From: Bradyrhizobium macuxiense
Lineage (GTDB): Bacteria > Pseudomonadota > Alphaproteobacteria > Rhizobiales > Xanthobacteraceae
DNA: 64,000 nucleotides
Direction of reading: 5' to 3'
NCBI RefSeq assembly: GCF_007993935.1
Contig: NZ_VITY01000009.1
Span: 1 to 64,000 of the forward strand
Part shown: one piece after another, positions 37,409 through 46,014 of the stretch
Numbering within the stretch: the first letter of the stretch is position 1
Layout: each line of letters begins with the position of its first letter
Position numbers and translations under genes: made by a program
Notes under the pieces: model-generated
What the model saw: the letters and a program-made list of their open reading frames with translations, nothing else
Told to the model about the DNA's origin: nothing
Database searches by the model: none

Positions 37409-37825
37409 TCACGCCGCGTTCTTTTCCCTGGCCGATTTCGCCAGCGCGGCCTGCATCGCGGCCGCGCCGAGGTTCATCTGCGCGTTCATGTAGGGCGCGA
37501 TCTCGTGCGGCAGCACATCGGCGATCCACACCACCCGGCAGCGCGCGTCGCCTTCGGCGAACACCTGCACCGAGGCGGAATGCTGCTTCAGCCGTTCGCT
37601 TGATATCGCATAGACCAGCCGTCGTCGCTTGTCGTCGCAGTCGACCAGCGTCTCGCGCGCCACGGTGCCGTTGCTGAAAGTGACGGTGCGGACGTCGCCG
37701 TCGAGCTGCGTGTCGGTAACGAAGCCCGGCACCAGCCGCGTATGCAGCGCGCCGAAATCGCGCAGCGCGTCCCAGACGTGGTCGGCCGGCGCGTCGATCG
37801 GGATGTCTTTTTGAATGGAGGCCAT
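37409..37825 (-). CDS. SRPBCC-family (polyketide cyclase/START-like) protein
   Basis: A 138-residue cytoplasmic protein. MASIQKDIPIDAPADHVWDALRDFGALHTRLVPGFV is the typical first strand and helix of the START/Bet v1-like fold, and the last helix is MNAQMNLGAAAMQAALAK. Such proteins bind hydrophobic ligands in a deep cavity; the function here is unknown. It is the last member of a minus-strand group ogt-araC-VOC-SRPBCC, separated from the VOC gene by a repeat. Confidence 0.82.
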   Translation of the reverse strand: MASIQKDIPIDAPADHVWDALRDFGALHTRLVPGFVTDTQLDGDVRTVTFSNGTVARETLVDCDDKRRRLVYAISSERLKQHSASVQVFAEGDARCRVVWIADVLPHEIAPYMNAQMNLGAAAMQAALAKSAREKNAA

Positions 37826-37859
37826 GGGATTGGGTCCTTGCTGTTTGGCTGGGAAAGGC

Positions 37860-37943
37860 CGTCATTGCGAGGGAAGCGAAGCAATCCATGTCGCAGCGGA
37901 GTGAAGCGTGGATTGCTTCGTCGCTTCGCTCCTCGCAATGACG
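37860..37943. repeat. Palindromic repeat (CGTCATTGCGAG...CTCGCAATGACG)
   Basis: CGTCATTGCGAGGGAAGCGA at the left is inverted as TCGCTTCGCTCCTCGCAATG at the right, and CAATCCA is inverted as TGGATTG inside. It is the same family as 10043-10123. Confidence 0.78.
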
Positions 37944-37950
37944 ATTGAGG

Positions 37951-38310
37951 TCAGGTCGACACCGCCTCGACATTGTTGCCGTCGGGGTCGAGCAGGAACG
38001 CCGCGTAGTAGGTCGGGCTATAGTCCTTGCGATGGCCGGCCGCGCCGTTGTCCTGGCCGCCGGCCTTCAGGCCTTCGGTGTGGAATGTCTTGATCGCGTC
38101 GTGGCTCGGCGCGCGGAATGCGATATGCGCGCCGCCTTGCGCCTTGCCCTTGTGCAGATGCAGCCAGAGCGCGGGCTCGCCCTTCGGGCCGAAGCCCGCG
38201 CCGCTGTCGTCGCGCGAGCACAACACGAAGCCGAGCGGCGCCAGCACCGCGGTGTAGAAGCGCACGCTGGCGTCGAGGTCGGCGACGCGCAATCCGATAT
38301 GGTCGTACAT
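37951..38310 (-). CDS. VOC-family (glyoxalase-like) protein
   Basis: A 119-residue single-domain protein of two beta-alpha-beta-beta-beta units. MYDHIGLRVADLDASVRFYTAVLAPLGF supplies the first metal-ligand position (His4), GGAHIAFRAPSHDAIKTFH the second, and FLLDPDGNNVEAV the terminal Glu. The family includes lyases, dioxygenases and resistance proteins. The particular reaction is unknown. It lies 56 bp downstream of the AraC gene on the same strand. Confidence 0.85.
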   Translation of the reverse strand: MYDHIGLRVADLDASVRFYTAVLAPLGFVLCSRDDSGAGFGPKGEPALWLHLHKGKAQGGAHIAFRAPSHDAIKTFHTEGLKAGGQDNGAAGHRKDYSPTYYAAFLLDPDGNNVEAVST

Positions 38311-38366
38311 GATGAGGTCTCCAGTCGCTTGGCGCGTCGACGGACGCGCGGACCGGAGGAGCCTAG

Positions 38367-39206
38367 CTATTGCAGCGCAAGGCGTTCTTGGAGAATCTTG
38401 CGGTCGCCACGGGAGGCCTGGCGGAACTTGAGCGGCGAGGCACCGGCGGCGCGGTGGAAGCTGCGCACGAAATTGGAGAGATCGCCGAAGCCGACGTCAT
38501 AGGCGATGTCGGTGACCGGGCTGTCGTCATCCACCAGCCGCCGCGCCGCATGGCGCAGCCGCGAGCGCACGAGATATTGATGCGGGGTGACGCCGAGCAC
38601 CGCGGAGAACAGCCGCAGGAAATGGAAGCTGCTTAAGCCAGCCTGTTCGGCTGCATCGTCGAGATCGATCTGGTGATGCGAATTGGCGTCGATCCACAGC
38701 GCCGCCTCAACGGCCCGACGGCGATCGCGCAGGCCGGCGGTGAGAGGCTTTGCCTTGCGGTCGGACACCAGATCGACAAGGCGGCTGGCAAGGATGTGGC
38801 CGACCTCGTCGAGTCCGACATCGCTGTTGCCACCTGCCGCCGTTTGGGCGAGCTCCCCGATCACCATCAATTCCGGCAGCGGCGGCACCGAGCCGACCTG
38901 CCAGACGTCCGTGCGGTCGCCGATCGTCTCGACCAGCTCGGGGTCGAGGAAAAACGACAAGCACTCGTCGCCGACCACATGGTCGTGCGTGCAGGTGTAT
39001 TCGTCGCCGGGATGGCCGACCAGGATCGAGCCTGCCACCAGCTCATGAAAGCGGCCGCGGCAATGGCAGCCGAAGCTGCCGCTGCGCACATAGGACACGG
39101 AATGGCAGGCGAACTGCTCGGCAAACGGTTTGTCGCCGGGCTCCGCCGTGCAGCGAAACTCGTTCACCGTGATGCGATCGCGCTGCAACAGCGTGGTCCG
39201 GGTCAT
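38367..39206 (-). CDS. AraC-family transcriptional regulator
   Basis: A 279-residue protein with an N-terminal cupin-like sensor and a C-terminal AraC double helix-turn-helix (IDLDDAAEQAGLSSFHFLRLFSAVLGVTPHQYL and VTDIAYDVGFGDLSNFVRSF). The sensor is rich in Cys and His (CTAEPG, CHSVSY, CHCRGRF, CTHDH), which could bind a metal or react with an electrophile. It begins 9 bp after the ogt stop, so the two are co-transcribed. This echoes Ada, where an AraC domain and methyltransferase are fused, but the sensor is different. Confidence 0.86.
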   Translation of the reverse strand: MTRTTLLQRDRITVNEFRCTAEPGDKPFAEQFACHSVSYVRSGSFGCHCRGRFHELVAGSILVGHPGDEYTCTHDHVVGDECLSFFLDPELVETIGDRTDVWQVGSVPPLPELMVIGELAQTAAGGNSDVGLDEVGHILASRLVDLVSDRKAKPLTAGLRDRRRAVEAALWIDANSHHQIDLDDAAEQAGLSSFHFLRLFSAVLGVTPHQYLVRSRLRHAARRLVDDDSPVTDIAYDVGFGDLSNFVRSFHRAAGASPLKFRQASRGDRKILQERLALQ

Positions 39207-39215
39207 ATCCCAGAT

Positions 39216-39794
39216 TTAGGCGTGCGGCCGGGGCCGTGCAACGGGCAGCAGAACGTCGAACAGGGTCTTGCTGGTGGTCGGCTGGGCGCCCTCGATCGAG
39301 AGCAGCCGCCGCTTGGAGATGCTGCCGCCGTTCGCTGAGATCCGGTCAGGATAGTGGCCCGCCTCGAGCACGCGGTGGCAGGGCACGATGATCATGAAGG
39401 GATTGCGGCCGAGCGCCTGTGCCACCGAATAGACCGCGCCGGACGCGCGCAGCGCGCTGGCGACCTCGTCATAGGTCCGGGTCTCGCCGCGGGGAATGCT
39501 GCGGACTATCTGGTAGACGCGCTGGTTGAAGGCTGGGATGCCGCTCATATCGAGCGCAACGCCTGTGAGGTCACCATCGCCGCCGCGCATCATCGTAGCG
39601 ATGCCCTCGATTGCGACCTCGATCTCCTCGGGTGGCCGCGTCTCGCGCGCATCGGGGTAAAGCTGGAACAGCCGCTTGCGGGTTTCGATCTCGCGGAGCT
39701 CGGGAAGCTGGACACCGGCCACGCCGGCGTCGCCCCATGCGATGCCGCATCGGCCGATTGCCGTGTCGAAAATGGTGTACCCACGCCCCGCCAT
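39216..39794 (-). CDS. ogt: Methylated-DNA-[protein]-cysteine S-methyltransferase
   Basis: A 192-residue DNA repair protein that removes alkyl groups from O6-alkylguanine by transfer to its own cysteine. IIVPCHRVLEAG carries the acceptor Cys, and IPRGETRTYDEVASAL with FNQRVYQIVRSIP are the DNA-binding parts. The ATG at 39794 (MAGRGYTIFDT) was preferred. An ATG at 39824 would add ten residues. Neither has a strong ribosome binding site. Confidence 0.88.
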   Translation of the reverse strand: MAGRGYTIFDTAIGRCGIAWGDAGVAGVQLPELREIETRKRLFQLYPDARETRPPEEIEVAIEGIATMMRGGDGDLTGVALDMSGIPAFNQRVYQIVRSIPRGETRTYDEVASALRASGAVYSVAQALGRNPFMIIVPCHRVLEAGHYPDRISANGGSISKRRLLSIEGAQPTTSKTLFDVLLPVARPRPHA

Positions 39795-39968
39795 GACGCC
39801 ACGAGCCCCCACGCGGGCGAGCATAACATCGTCGCGGTCCGGCGCATCCGAAAATCTTGACGTTTAGTTAAGCATGTTGCGGCCGGCGCTGTGTGACCTC
39901 GACAACGTCCGGTCACGCAGCTTCCAGTCACGCATCTTAAAGGCTTTGCCCGCTATCTGGTCGGCGGC

Positions 39969-41519
39969 ATGCTGCTCCAAAAGACGATCTTTGGGACGAT
40001 GACGAGCACGAGCGCCGAAGCCGCGCCCGGCAGCGCCGCCATGGCCGGGCGCGCGAGCGGGGGTTTGCACCCGCTGTTCGCGTTGCTGCTGCTGGCGTTG
40101 GTGATCCGCCTTGCGGTCGCCGTCTGGCCCAACGTGATTTATCCCGACGAGATCTTTCAGTATCTCGAGCCGGCGTGGCGGATGCTCGGCCATGACGGCA
40201 TTTTGACGTGGGAATGGCGCGAGGGGATTCGCGGTTGGTTCCTGCCGACCTTGATGGCCGGGCCGGTTGCCCTGGGTGATGCGATTGCGCCTGGTGGCGC
40301 AGGGGCCTTCCTGGTGCCGCGTCTGATCGCCGCTTGCGCCTCGCTGTCGATCGTGGTCAGCGCCTGGTTCGTCGGCGCGCGGGTCTCGCGAACCCATGCC
40401 GTCGTCACGGCCTTTGCCGCCGCGACCTGGTTCGAGTTGTTCATGCTCGCGCCCCACACATTGGGCGAGCCGCTGGCGACCGCGCTGATCGTGCCGGCGG
40501 CGCTGCTGGTCACCGATCGTCCGTCGCAGCGGCGTGTCGCGATTGGCGGCGCCTTGCTCGCTTTCGCCTTTGTCTGCCGCTTCCAGTATGCGCCGGCGAT
40601 CGCCGTGCTGGCGCTTGGGCCATGCTGGACACGCTGGCGAAACCTCGTTCCGCTGGTCGCCGGCGGGCTCGTTGCGCTGCTGCTTGCCGCCGCGATCGAC
40701 CTTGCGCATGGCGCCGTGCCGTTCGCCTGGTTGATCGCGAACATCAAGGAAAACCTCGTCCACGATCGCGCCATCGAATTCGGCGTGTCGCCGCCCTCGG
40801 CCTATCTGATCGACTTCCTGACCGTTTGGTCGCTGGCGATCCTGCTGCCGCTCGCTGCGATCTGGCGCGGCTGGCGGCATGCGCCGCTGCTGCTGGCCGT
40901 GGCGCTGGTCAACCTCGTCTTCCACAGCCTGATCACGCACAAGGAATACCGCTTCGTCTTCCTGTCGCTGGTGCTGTTCATCATCGTCGCGGCGTTGGGC
41001 TCGGCCGATTGGGTGCAATCGCTGCGCGCGAAAGGTGCATGGCGCCGCTGGGCGTTGCCGATCGTGCTCGGCGGCTGGGCGCTGCTGTCGGTGGCGATGG
41101 CCGGCGCCAGCGACGGGATGCGCGAGTACTGGATGCGCGGCGTCGGCGCAGCGCGGCTCGCCGCCGAACTGCGCAGCGATCCAAAGATGTGCGGCCTTGC
41201 GCTCTACAACGTTCGCTTTCAGCAATTGCCGGGGCGGGAGCGATTGGTGGGCCCGGCACCGCTCTATGCGCTGCAGCCCGCCGATCCGCTCGCCGAGCTG
41301 ATTCTGCCGCCGCTGCTGCTGCAGGCGACCAGGCCGGCCTTCAATCGCATCCTGGCGCGGCCCGAGGCCGCAGGCGATCTGCCGGCGGATTTTTCAAAGC
41401 AAGACTGTGCCCGCGTCGGCTTCAGCGATGCCTGCATCTATGCACGCGGCGGGAGCTGCGATGCATCCGCCGCTGCGCCCTTTGTCATCAATGACGTGCT
41501 CGTGAGGATGGGCCAGTAG
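39969..41519 (+). CDS. GT22-like (ALG9/PIG-B type) mannosyltransferase
   Basis: A 516-residue integral membrane protein with about ten hydrophobic segments. The N-terminal lumenal motif YPDEIFQYLEPAWRMLG and TWEWREGIRGWFLP, plus HKEYRFVFLSL near residue 320, are hallmarks of glycosyltransferase family 22, which uses polyprenyl-phosphate sugars in eukaryotic N-glycan and GPI synthesis. Bacterial members are sporadic. The Asp-Glu pair would be the catalytic base site. Start ATG 39969 is the longest; ATG 39999 (MTSTSAEAAPG) is also possible. It stands alone, so the glycan it builds is unknown. Confidence 0.75.
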   Translation: MLLQKTIFGTMTSTSAEAAPGSAAMAGRASGGLHPLFALLLLALVIRLAVAVWPNVIYPDEIFQYLEPAWRMLGHDGILTWEWREGIRGWFLPTLMAGPVALGDAIAPGGAGAFLVPRLIAACASLSIVVSAWFVGARVSRTHAVVTAFAAATWFELFMLAPHTLGEPLATALIVPAALLVTDRPSQRRVAIGGALLAFAFVCRFQYAPAIAVLALGPCWTRWRNLVPLVAGGLVALLLAAAIDLAHGAVPFAWLIANIKENLVHDRAIEFGVSPPSAYLIDFLTVWSLAILLPLAAIWRGWRHAPLLLAVALVNLVFHSLITHKEYRFVFLSLVLFIIVAALGSADWVQSLRAKGAWRRWALPIVLGGWALLSVAMAGASDGMREYWMRGVGAARLAAELRSDPKMCGLALYNVRFQQLPGRERLVGPAPLYALQPADPLAELILPPLLLQATRPAFNRILARPEAAGDLPADFSKQDCARVGFSDACIYARGGSCDASAAAPFVINDVLVRMGQ

Positions 41520-41630
41520 CGCGCGGCGGTGCTGCGACCTTCCGTCAATGCACGCTTGATCCTAAGCCGCCGCCCGGGCTATGGTCCGGCGGGTCGCCCC
41601 CATGGGGTTCGACCTCAAGCAATTGAGATC

Positions 41631-41704
41631 GCGGGCGTAGTTCAATGGTAGAACGGCAGCTTCCCAAGCTGCATACGAGGGTTCGATTCCCTTCGCCCGC
41701 TCCA
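41631..41704 (+). tRNA. tRNA-Gly (anticodon CCC)
   Basis: A 74-base cloverleaf with acceptor stem GCGGGCG/CGCCCGC, D-arm TTCAATGGTAGAA, anticodon loop TTCCCAA on stem GCAGC/GCTGC, T-arm GAGGGTTCGATTCCCTT, discriminator T and encoded CCA. The anticodon CCC reads GGG. Confidence 0.96.
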
Positions 41705-41746
41705 ATCCTCAGGCAAGAATCGCGCGAGCATTTCAGGAGACGAGAC

Positions 41747-41998
41747 GTGAGGTTGCTTGCAGCGCTGTTGCTCTCGCTCGGCGCGCTTTGCATGACGACG
41801 CCGGCATCGGCGCAAATGTATGACCCTCGCTACCCCGTCTGCATGCATGTTTACGGGGAACTGCTCGGCGAGCGAATGGATTGTATCTTCACATCGTTGC
41901 AGCAGTGCCAGGCCAGCATAGCGGGCAATCCGGCCACCTGCCTGGTGAACCCGTTCTACGCGCCAAGATCGGGACGTCCTGGCAGGCCTGAACGATGA
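41747..41998 (+). CDS. DUF3551 small secreted protein
   Basis: An 83-residue protein starting at GTG, chosen because AGGAGACGAGAC lies just before it and because it gives a clean signal peptide (RLLAALLLSLGALCMTTPASAQ). The longer frame runs back into the tRNA. The mature part, YDPRYPVCMHVYG..., has four Cys in a pattern (C-x-H, C, C, C) typical of DUF3551, a family very abundant in Bradyrhizobium with unknown function. Probably periplasmic and disulfide-bonded. Confidence 0.82.
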   Translation: MRLLAALLLSLGALCMTTPASAQMYDPRYPVCMHVYGELLGERMDCIFTSLQQCQASIAGNPATCLVNPFYAPRSGRPGRPER

Positions 41999-42040
41999 CC
42001 CTTCCGCTCGTCCCTGCGAGCGTTCATTCGAGATCGATGC

Positions 42041-42211
42041 ATGGAATGGTGGTACTTCGCGCTGCTTGCTGTCGTCCTGATCGGGTGCGTGTTTGCCGTC
42101 CGCGCCCGGCGCGGCAGGGATTCGGACGGGGATCAGGAACTCAACCGGCGGATCGACGAGCGTATCGATCGTCTCGATCTCGATCGCCGCACGCGTGACC
42201 GGGACCCTTGA
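42041..42211 (+). CDS. Small single-pass membrane protein
   Basis: A 56-residue frame: MEWWYFALLAVVLIGCVFAV forms one transmembrane helix, followed by a strongly charged tail RARRGRDSDGDQELNRRIDERIDRLDLDRRTRDRDP in which DER/RID repeats suggest a short coiled coil. It begins 42 bp after the DUF3551 gene. The hydrophobic-then-charged composition is not what a shadow frame would give. Ribosome binding site is weak, so confidence is moderate. Confidence 0.5.
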   Translation: MEWWYFALLAVVLIGCVFAVRARRGRDSDGDQELNRRIDERIDRLDLDRRTRDRDP

Positions 42212-42567
42212 CCGACCCCGCGCGGGGGTCCCGGGATATTACGGCGGTCTGTTCACGCAACGTGCGCGCCTAACGAACTGTACTCAACCTGTTCTTCTCA
42301 CAACGCGCAGTTATGTTTCCGTAGTTCTCCGCGTTTGAGAACGGAGTTCCGCCGGAACGTTTCAGCGTGTTCCGGGACTAGCCTTTTAGAACCGGCCATC
42401 CTCCGGCAGAGAACGGTCGGTTCAAGCCCGCGGCCGGTCGTCGCTCTCAACCACACCCCCTAGAAGACGGCCGCCGCGGGTCCTGATCTCCTCGGCGTGA
42501 CGGGTGCGCTTCTCGGCGGCAATCAGCCGCGAGCAGAAGAGGGGATCGTTGACGTTCCTCGCCGAAT
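42212..42567. other. Intergenic region without recognised gene
   Basis: About 355 bp between the small membrane protein and the convergent LLM flavin oxidoreductase gene. It is less GC-rich at 42260-42330 than its surroundings and contains GGAACGTTTCAGCGTGTTCC, an inverted pair of GGAACxxxT, at about 42354-42374. I see no tRNA, terminator with T-run or open frame with ribosome binding site. A small RNA cannot be excluded. Confidence 0.45.
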
Positions 42568-43587
42568 TCAGCGCCAACCCATCGCGGGCGCGACGTGCGT
42601 CAAAATGCTCTCGATCACATGCGCGTTGTAGGCGACGCCGAGTTGATTGGGGACGGTCAGCAGCAACGTGTCGGCCTCCGCGATCGCCTCATCCGTCTTG
42701 AGCTGCTCGATCAGCCTGTCTGGCTCGGCGGCGTAGCCGCGGCCGAAGATCGCGCGTGTCCGCTCGTCGATGAAGCCGATCTGGTCTTCCTCCTGCCCGT
42801 TGCCGAAATAGGCGCGGTCGCGATCGTCGATCAGCGCGAAGATGCTGCGGCTCACCGAGACCCGCGGCTCACGGGTGTGGCCGGCCTCTTTCCAGGCGGC
42901 GCGGTAGGCCCGGATCTGCGCGGCCTGCTGGATGTGGAAGGCCTCTCCGGTCTCGTCGCTCTTCAGCGTCGAGCTCTGCAGGTTCATCCCGAGCTTCGCC
43001 GCCCAGACCGCGGTCGCGTTCGAGCCGGCGCCCCACCAGATCCGCTCGCGCAGGCCTTGCGACAGCGGCTCGAGCCGCAGCAGGCCGGGCGGATTGGGAA
43101 ACATCGGCCGCGGATTGGGCTGCGCAAAGCCTTCCCCGCGCAGCATGTCGAGGAATATCTCGGCATGACGCCGGCCCATGTCGGCGTCGGTCTCGCCTTC
43201 GCCCGGCTGGTAGCCGAAATAGCGCCAGCCATCGATCACCTGTTCGGGCGAGCCGCGGCTGATGCCGAGCTGCAGGCGTCCCTTCGCGATCAGGTCGGCC
43301 GCGCCGGCGTCCTCGATCATGTAGAGCGGATTTTCGTAGCGCATGTCGATCACGGCAGTGCCGATCTCGATCCGGCTGGTCCTGGCGCCGACCGCAGCCA
43401 GCAGCGGGAAGGGCGAAGCCAGCTGGCGGGCGAAGTGATGCACGCGAAAATACGCGCCGTCCGCACCGAGTTCCTCGGCCGCGACCGCGAGGTCGATGGA
43501 TTGCAGCAACACGTCCGCGGCGGAGCGGGCCTGGGATTGCGGGGAGGGCGTCCAGTGCCCGAACGAGAGGAAGCCAATTTTTTTCAT
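42568..43587 (-). CDS. LLM-class flavin-dependent oxidoreductase
   Basis: A 339-residue luciferase-like monooxygenase (TIM barrel, FMN or F420). MKKIGFLSFGHWTPSP begins strand one; ELGADGAYFRVHHFARQLASPFPLLAAVGARTSRIEIGTAV and KGRLQLGISRGSPEQVIDGWRYFG are family signatures. The start is the ATG before KKIGF; the longer frame lacks support. The substrate is unknown. It is divergent from the NADH:flavin oxidoreductase gene. Confidence 0.85.
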   Translation of the reverse strand: MKKIGFLSFGHWTPSPQSQARSAADVLLQSIDLAVAAEELGADGAYFRVHHFARQLASPFPLLAAVGARTSRIEIGTAVIDMRYENPLYMIEDAGAADLIAKGRLQLGISRGSPEQVIDGWRYFGYQPGEGETDADMGRRHAEIFLDMLRGEGFAQPNPRPMFPNPPGLLRLEPLSQGLRERIWWGAGSNATAVWAAKLGMNLQSSTLKSDETGEAFHIQQAAQIRAYRAAWKEAGHTREPRVSVSRSIFALIDDRDRAYFGNGQEEDQIGFIDERTRAIFGRGYAAEPDRLIEQLKTDEAIAEADTLLLTVPNQLGVAYNAHVIESILTHVAPAMGWR

Positions 43588-43879
43588 GTCGGCAATGTAG
43601 GCATGTCCGACGCGAATTGCGATCCGTGGCGTGATCCCGGGCATGACTGAAAGTCAGCCGGACATGACCGAAAGTCATCAAGGGATAGTGGAATGTGTTG
43701 ACCAGCCGCGTGAATATCCCGCGGCAGATATTGCGGGTTTTGCGGATCGTGCTGTCGCCCGGGTGCTGCATGCGTGCAGGTCCTGCCGCCTGCGCTGTCG
43801 CGCGACTTGCGATTGCGGGACGCGCCGCCTAGCTTTCGGCCGCCATTCTTTCCGCCACCACGCTCTACCGCAGGTCCCG

Positions 43880-45046
43880 ATGCCGCAGCCGTTTCTGTTT
43901 CAGCCGATCACGCTTCGCGGCGTGACCTCCCGAAACCGCATCTTGATTTCACCGATGTGCCAATATTCGGCGACCAACGGCCTCGCCAATGACTGGCACC
44001 TTGTTCATCTTGGTAAATTTGCTCAGGGCGGCGCCGGGCTCGTGATGGTCGAGGCCGCGGCGGTCGCCGCCGAGGGGCGCATCACCCATGGCGATGTCGG
44101 CATCTGGAATGACGAGCAGATCGCGCCGCTCGAACGCATCGCCGCCTTCCTGAAGGACAACGGCGCGGTGCCCTCGATCCAGCTCGCGCATGCCGGCCGC
44201 AAGGCCAGCATGCAGCGCCCCTGGTACGGCAATGCCGCGCTCGACGAGGCCGACCACGTCCGCGGCGATCTGCCGTGGCGGACGGTGGCGCCGAGCGCGA
44301 TCCCGATGGAGGAAGGCTGGCTGATGCCGCACGCGCTCGATGTGGCCGAGCTCGCCGCGCTGCGCGAGCAATGGCGCCGCGCCACCTTGCGCGCGGTCGA
44401 GGCCGGCTTCGAATTCGTCGAGGTGCATTGCGCGCATGGTTATCTCTTGCACGAATTTCTTTCGCCATTGTCGAACCGCCGTAGCGACGCCTATGGCGGC
44501 GACCGTGCCGGGCGGATGCGCTACCCGCTCGAGATCATCGAGACCGTCCGCGCGGCCTGGCCTGCGGAACGGCCGCTGGCGGTGCGGATCTCCTCGGTCG
44601 ACGGCGTCGACGGCGGCCTGACGCTCGAGGACCAGATCGCGTTCGCGCGCGAAGCCAAGGCGCGCGGCGCCGATTTGATCGATTGTTCGTCGGGCGGCCT
44701 GCTCGGCTCGGCAACCGCGGCGCGGATTCCGCGCGGCTATGGCTTCCAGGTGCCATATGCGAACGAAATCCGGCGTGCCGCCGAGATCGCCACCATCGCG
44801 GTCGGCCTGATCCTGCATCCGCAGCAGGCGGAGGATGTGCTGGCAAACGGCCATGCCGATCTGGTTGCGATCGGGCGCGAGGCGCTGTTCGATCCGAACT
44901 GGCCGCTGCATGCCGAGCTTGCGCTTGGCGGCGGAAGCGGCGAAGTGTTCGCATCCTGGCCGAAGCAGTATGGCTGGTGGCTGGAGCGCCGCGAGCCGGG
45001 CCTGCGCCGGCTCGAAGGTCCGCCGCTGCCGTTCCGCAGCGCCTGA
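43880..45046 (+). CDS. NADH:flavin oxidoreductase, Old Yellow Enzyme (YqjM-type)
   Basis: A 388-residue FMN-dependent ene-reductase. MPQPFLFQPITLRGVTSRNRILISPMCQYSA contains the redox-tuning Cys of YqjM-like enzymes, and IQLAHAGRKAS and VEVHCAHGYLLHEFLSPLSNRRSDAYGG mark the FMN and active-site regions. It reduces activated C=C bonds with NAD(P)H. Upstream in-frame codons extend to 43631 but do not resemble the family. It precedes a DapA-family gene by 38 bp and may share its transcript. Confidence 0.86.
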   Translation: MPQPFLFQPITLRGVTSRNRILISPMCQYSATNGLANDWHLVHLGKFAQGGAGLVMVEAAAVAAEGRITHGDVGIWNDEQIAPLERIAAFLKDNGAVPSIQLAHAGRKASMQRPWYGNAALDEADHVRGDLPWRTVAPSAIPMEEGWLMPHALDVAELAALREQWRRATLRAVEAGFEFVEVHCAHGYLLHEFLSPLSNRRSDAYGGDRAGRMRYPLEIIETVRAAWPAERPLAVRISSVDGVDGGLTLEDQIAFAREAKARGADLIDCSSGGLLGSATAARIPRGYGFQVPYANEIRRAAEIATIAVGLILHPQQAEDVLANGHADLVAIGREALFDPNWPLHAELALGGGSGEVFASWPKQYGWWLERREPGLRRLEGPPLPFRSA

Positions 45047-45084
45047 TACACAAGCTACGACGGATCACGAGGGAGGATTTTGAC

Positions 45085-46014
45085 ATGACGAGTTCGGCAC
45101 AGCGCCCCTATCGCGGCGTCTTCCCGGTGGCGCCGACCATCTTCGACGCCAACGGCAACCTCGATCTCGACGGACAGCGGCGCTGCGTCGATTTCATGAT
45201 CGATGCCGGCTCGCACGGCATCTGCATCCTCGCCAACTTCTCCGAGCAGTTCGTGCTGACCGATGCCGAGCGCGAGACCGTGATGCATGCCGTGCTCGAG
45301 CACGTCGCGGGCCGCATTCCCGTGATCGTCACCACCACGCATTTCTCCTCGGCGGAATGCACCGCGCGCAGCCGCGAAGCACAGGCCGCCGGCGCCGCGA
45401 TGGTGATGATCATGCCGCCCTATCACGGCGCGACCTTCCGCGTCGGCGAGCCGGCGATCTACGAGTTCTATCGGGTCGTCTCGGATGCCATCAACATCCC
45501 GATCATGATCCAGGATGCGCCGGTCGCCGGCACGCCGCTCTCGGTCGATTTCCTGGCGCGGATGGCGAACGAGCTCGCCAATGTCAGGTACTTCAAGATC
45601 GAGGTGCCGATGGCCGCGAACAAGCTGCGCGGCCTGATCGAGAAGGGCGGCAGCGTGATCGAGGGACCGTGGGACGGCGAGGAGGCGATCACGCTGATGG
45701 CCGATCTCGATGCCGGCGCCACCGGTGCGATGACCGGCGGCGGTTATCCCGACGGTATCCGCCAGATCATCGATCCGTTCCTCGCCGGCCGCCGCGACGA
45801 GGCCGTGCAGGCCTATGCGCGCTGGCTGCCGCTGATCAATTACGAGAACCGCCAGTGTGGGCTGCAGGCCTGCAAGGTGCTGATGCGCGAGGGTGGCGTC
45901 ATCAAGTCGGATGCGGTGCGGCACCCGTTGCAACCGCTGCACCCGGCGACGCGCGCCGGGCTGATCGAGATCGCGCGCTCGCTCGACCCGGTCGTGCTGC
46001 GCTGGGGACGCTGA
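45085..46014 (+). CDS. DapA-superfamily aldolase/dehydratase (non-canonical)
   Basis: A 309-residue TIM-barrel protein of the dihydrodipicolinate synthase superfamily, with Schiff-base Lys expected in VRYFKIEVP. The usual GTTGE motif is replaced by ANFSEQ and the catalytic Tyr segment YN-P by QDAPVAGTPL, so it is not DapA itself but closer to sugar-acid dehydratase/aldolase members. GGGYPDGIRQIIDPFLAG follows. A GAGGGAGGATTTTGAC ribosome binding region precedes the ATG. Substrate unknown; an oxo-acid is likely. Confidence 0.8.
   Translation: MTSSAQRPYRGVFPVAPTIFDANGNLDLDGQRRCVDFMIDAGSHGICILANFSEQFVLTDAERETVMHAVLEHVAGRIPVIVTTTHFSSAECTARSREAQAAGAAMVMIMPPYHGATFRVGEPAIYEFYRVVSDAINIPIMIQDAPVAGTPLSVDFLARMANELANVRYFKIEVPMAANKLRGLIEKGGSVIEGPWDGEEAITLMADLDAGATGAMTGGGYPDGIRQIIDPFLAGRRDEAVQAYARWLPLINYENRQCGLQACKVLMREGGVIKSDAVRHPLQPLHPATRAGLIEIARSLDPVVLRWGR

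Noticed and set aside
39216..39794. Ada-type fused methyltransferase-regulator
   Set aside because: A stop codon and 9 bp separate the two genes, and the regulator has a cupin-like sensor rather than the Ada zinc domain.
41645..41746. Longer DUF3551 start reaching into the tRNA gene
   Set aside because: It would translate the tRNA; the GTG at 41747 has a good ribosome binding site and a complete signal peptide.
42354..42374. GGAAC element as an EcfG general stress promoter
   Set aside because: The spacing to a CGTT element on either strand is not 16-17 bases.
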